Of a stretch of 5,723 nt of DNA, positions 5,488 to 5,723 are shown piece after piece (the stretch's first letter is position 1; every line of letters begins with the position of its first letter). The notes under the pieces were generated by a model, which saw only the letters and a list, made by a program, of their open reading frames with translations, had not been told where the DNA came from and did not search any database. Source of the stretch: Actinomycetota bacterium (GTDB taxonomy: Bacteria > Actinomycetota > Acidimicrobiia > Acidimicrobiales > Iamiaceae); assembly GCA_017882935.1 (NCBI GenBank), contig JADGOP010000179.1, positions 1 through 5,723 of the forward strand. The letters are read 5' to 3'. The translations under genes and the position numbers were made by a program.

Positions 5488-5723
5488 AGTCGCGGATCCA
5501 CACGCGCAGGGGCCCGGTCGTGGTGAAGCCGGCGGCGCGGGCGGCGGCGAGGTGGTCCCCCGACTCGTAGCCCACGAGCCGGGCACCGGGGACCAGCGCC
5601 GCGGCGCACGCGAGGCAGTCGAGCCATGCCGCCCCGAGGTGCCCGGTGGGGGCGAAGACGTTGGACAGCCCGACGGCGCCCTCGGTGTGGTTGAGCAGCG
5701 CGCCCGCCTCGATGCGACCACCC
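5486..5723 (-). CDS. probable GNAT-family acetyltransferase, C-terminal part (start lies outside window)
   Basis: The minus-strand frame is open from the right edge to TGA 5488-5486, giving 78 residues with strong G/C third positions. It reads RIEAGALLNHTEGAVGLSNVF, then a helix-like WLDCLACAAALVPGARLVGYE, then SGDHLAAARAAGFTTTGPLRVW. The pattern of a strand ending in LSNVF, a helix, PGARLVGYE and the closing GF..TGPLRVW is typical of the C-terminal half of GNAT N-acetyltransferases with a degenerate acetyl-CoA loop. No start codon of the gene is in the window. It converges on the SRPBCC gene with 30 bases between stops. An alternative is another small enzyme of unknown fold; the substrate cannot be told. 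Confidence 0.65.
   Translation of the reverse strand, partial: GGRIEAGALLNHTEGAVGLSNVFAPTGHLGAAWLDCLACAAALVPGARLVGYESGDHLAAARAAGFTTTGPLRVWIRD

Noticed and set aside
5431..5721. 96-codon minus-strand frame at the right edge
   Set aside because: It is Ser/Pro/Arg-rich with no domain; the neighbouring frame ending at 5486 reads like an acetyltransferase and has the better codon pattern.

Overview
This is a high-GC chromosomal segment with strong G/C preference at third codon positions. That composition, an RsbW-type ATPase, a hemerythrin with a histone-like tail and an ArsR/SRPBCC pair all suggest an actinobacterium, possibly Acidimicrobiia or a relative. The lineage is an inference; there is no rRNA or other marker gene here. 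I see no phage, insertion-sequence, CRISPR or tRNA features.

Layout. Positions 1-568 (+) hold the C-terminal part of a GadB-type glutamate decarboxylase. Positions 569-672 hold a long near-perfect palindrome between converging genes. A minus-strand cluster follows, in transcription order: a hemerythrin-domain protein (4177-3281), an RsbW-like anti-sigma/HATPase protein (3224-2790) and a secreted neutral-ceramidase-like protein (2778-922). The ceramidase-like gene stops at a TGA at 924-922, but its frame stays open with native codon usage for another 82 codons to a second TGA at 675-673, just before the palindrome. This split or readthrough gene is the main surprise of the window.

Positions 4178-4294 are a divergent intergenic region with a compound palindrome containing two tandem GTAAC-N6-GTTAC dyads, a likely operator. 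A plus-strand operon follows: a small ferredoxin-like monooxygenase-type protein (4295-4624), an ArsR-family repressor (4650-5018) and an SRPBCC/AHSA1 protein (5015-5455) whose start overlaps the arsR stop by 4 bp. At the right edge, 5486-5723 (-) is the C-terminal end of a probable GNAT-type acetyltransferase that runs off the window.

How the genes may work together. The ArsR protein probably binds the tandem dyads and represses its own operon, and perhaps the divergent hemerythrin gene as well. The hemerythrin protein, the RsbW-like protein and perhaps the ceramidase-like protein may be co-transcribed, which would fit a stress-related set, but only spacing and orientation support this. Most of the content is ordinary actinobacterial housekeeping or stress functions; I do not see a clear new multi-gene defence or mobile system.
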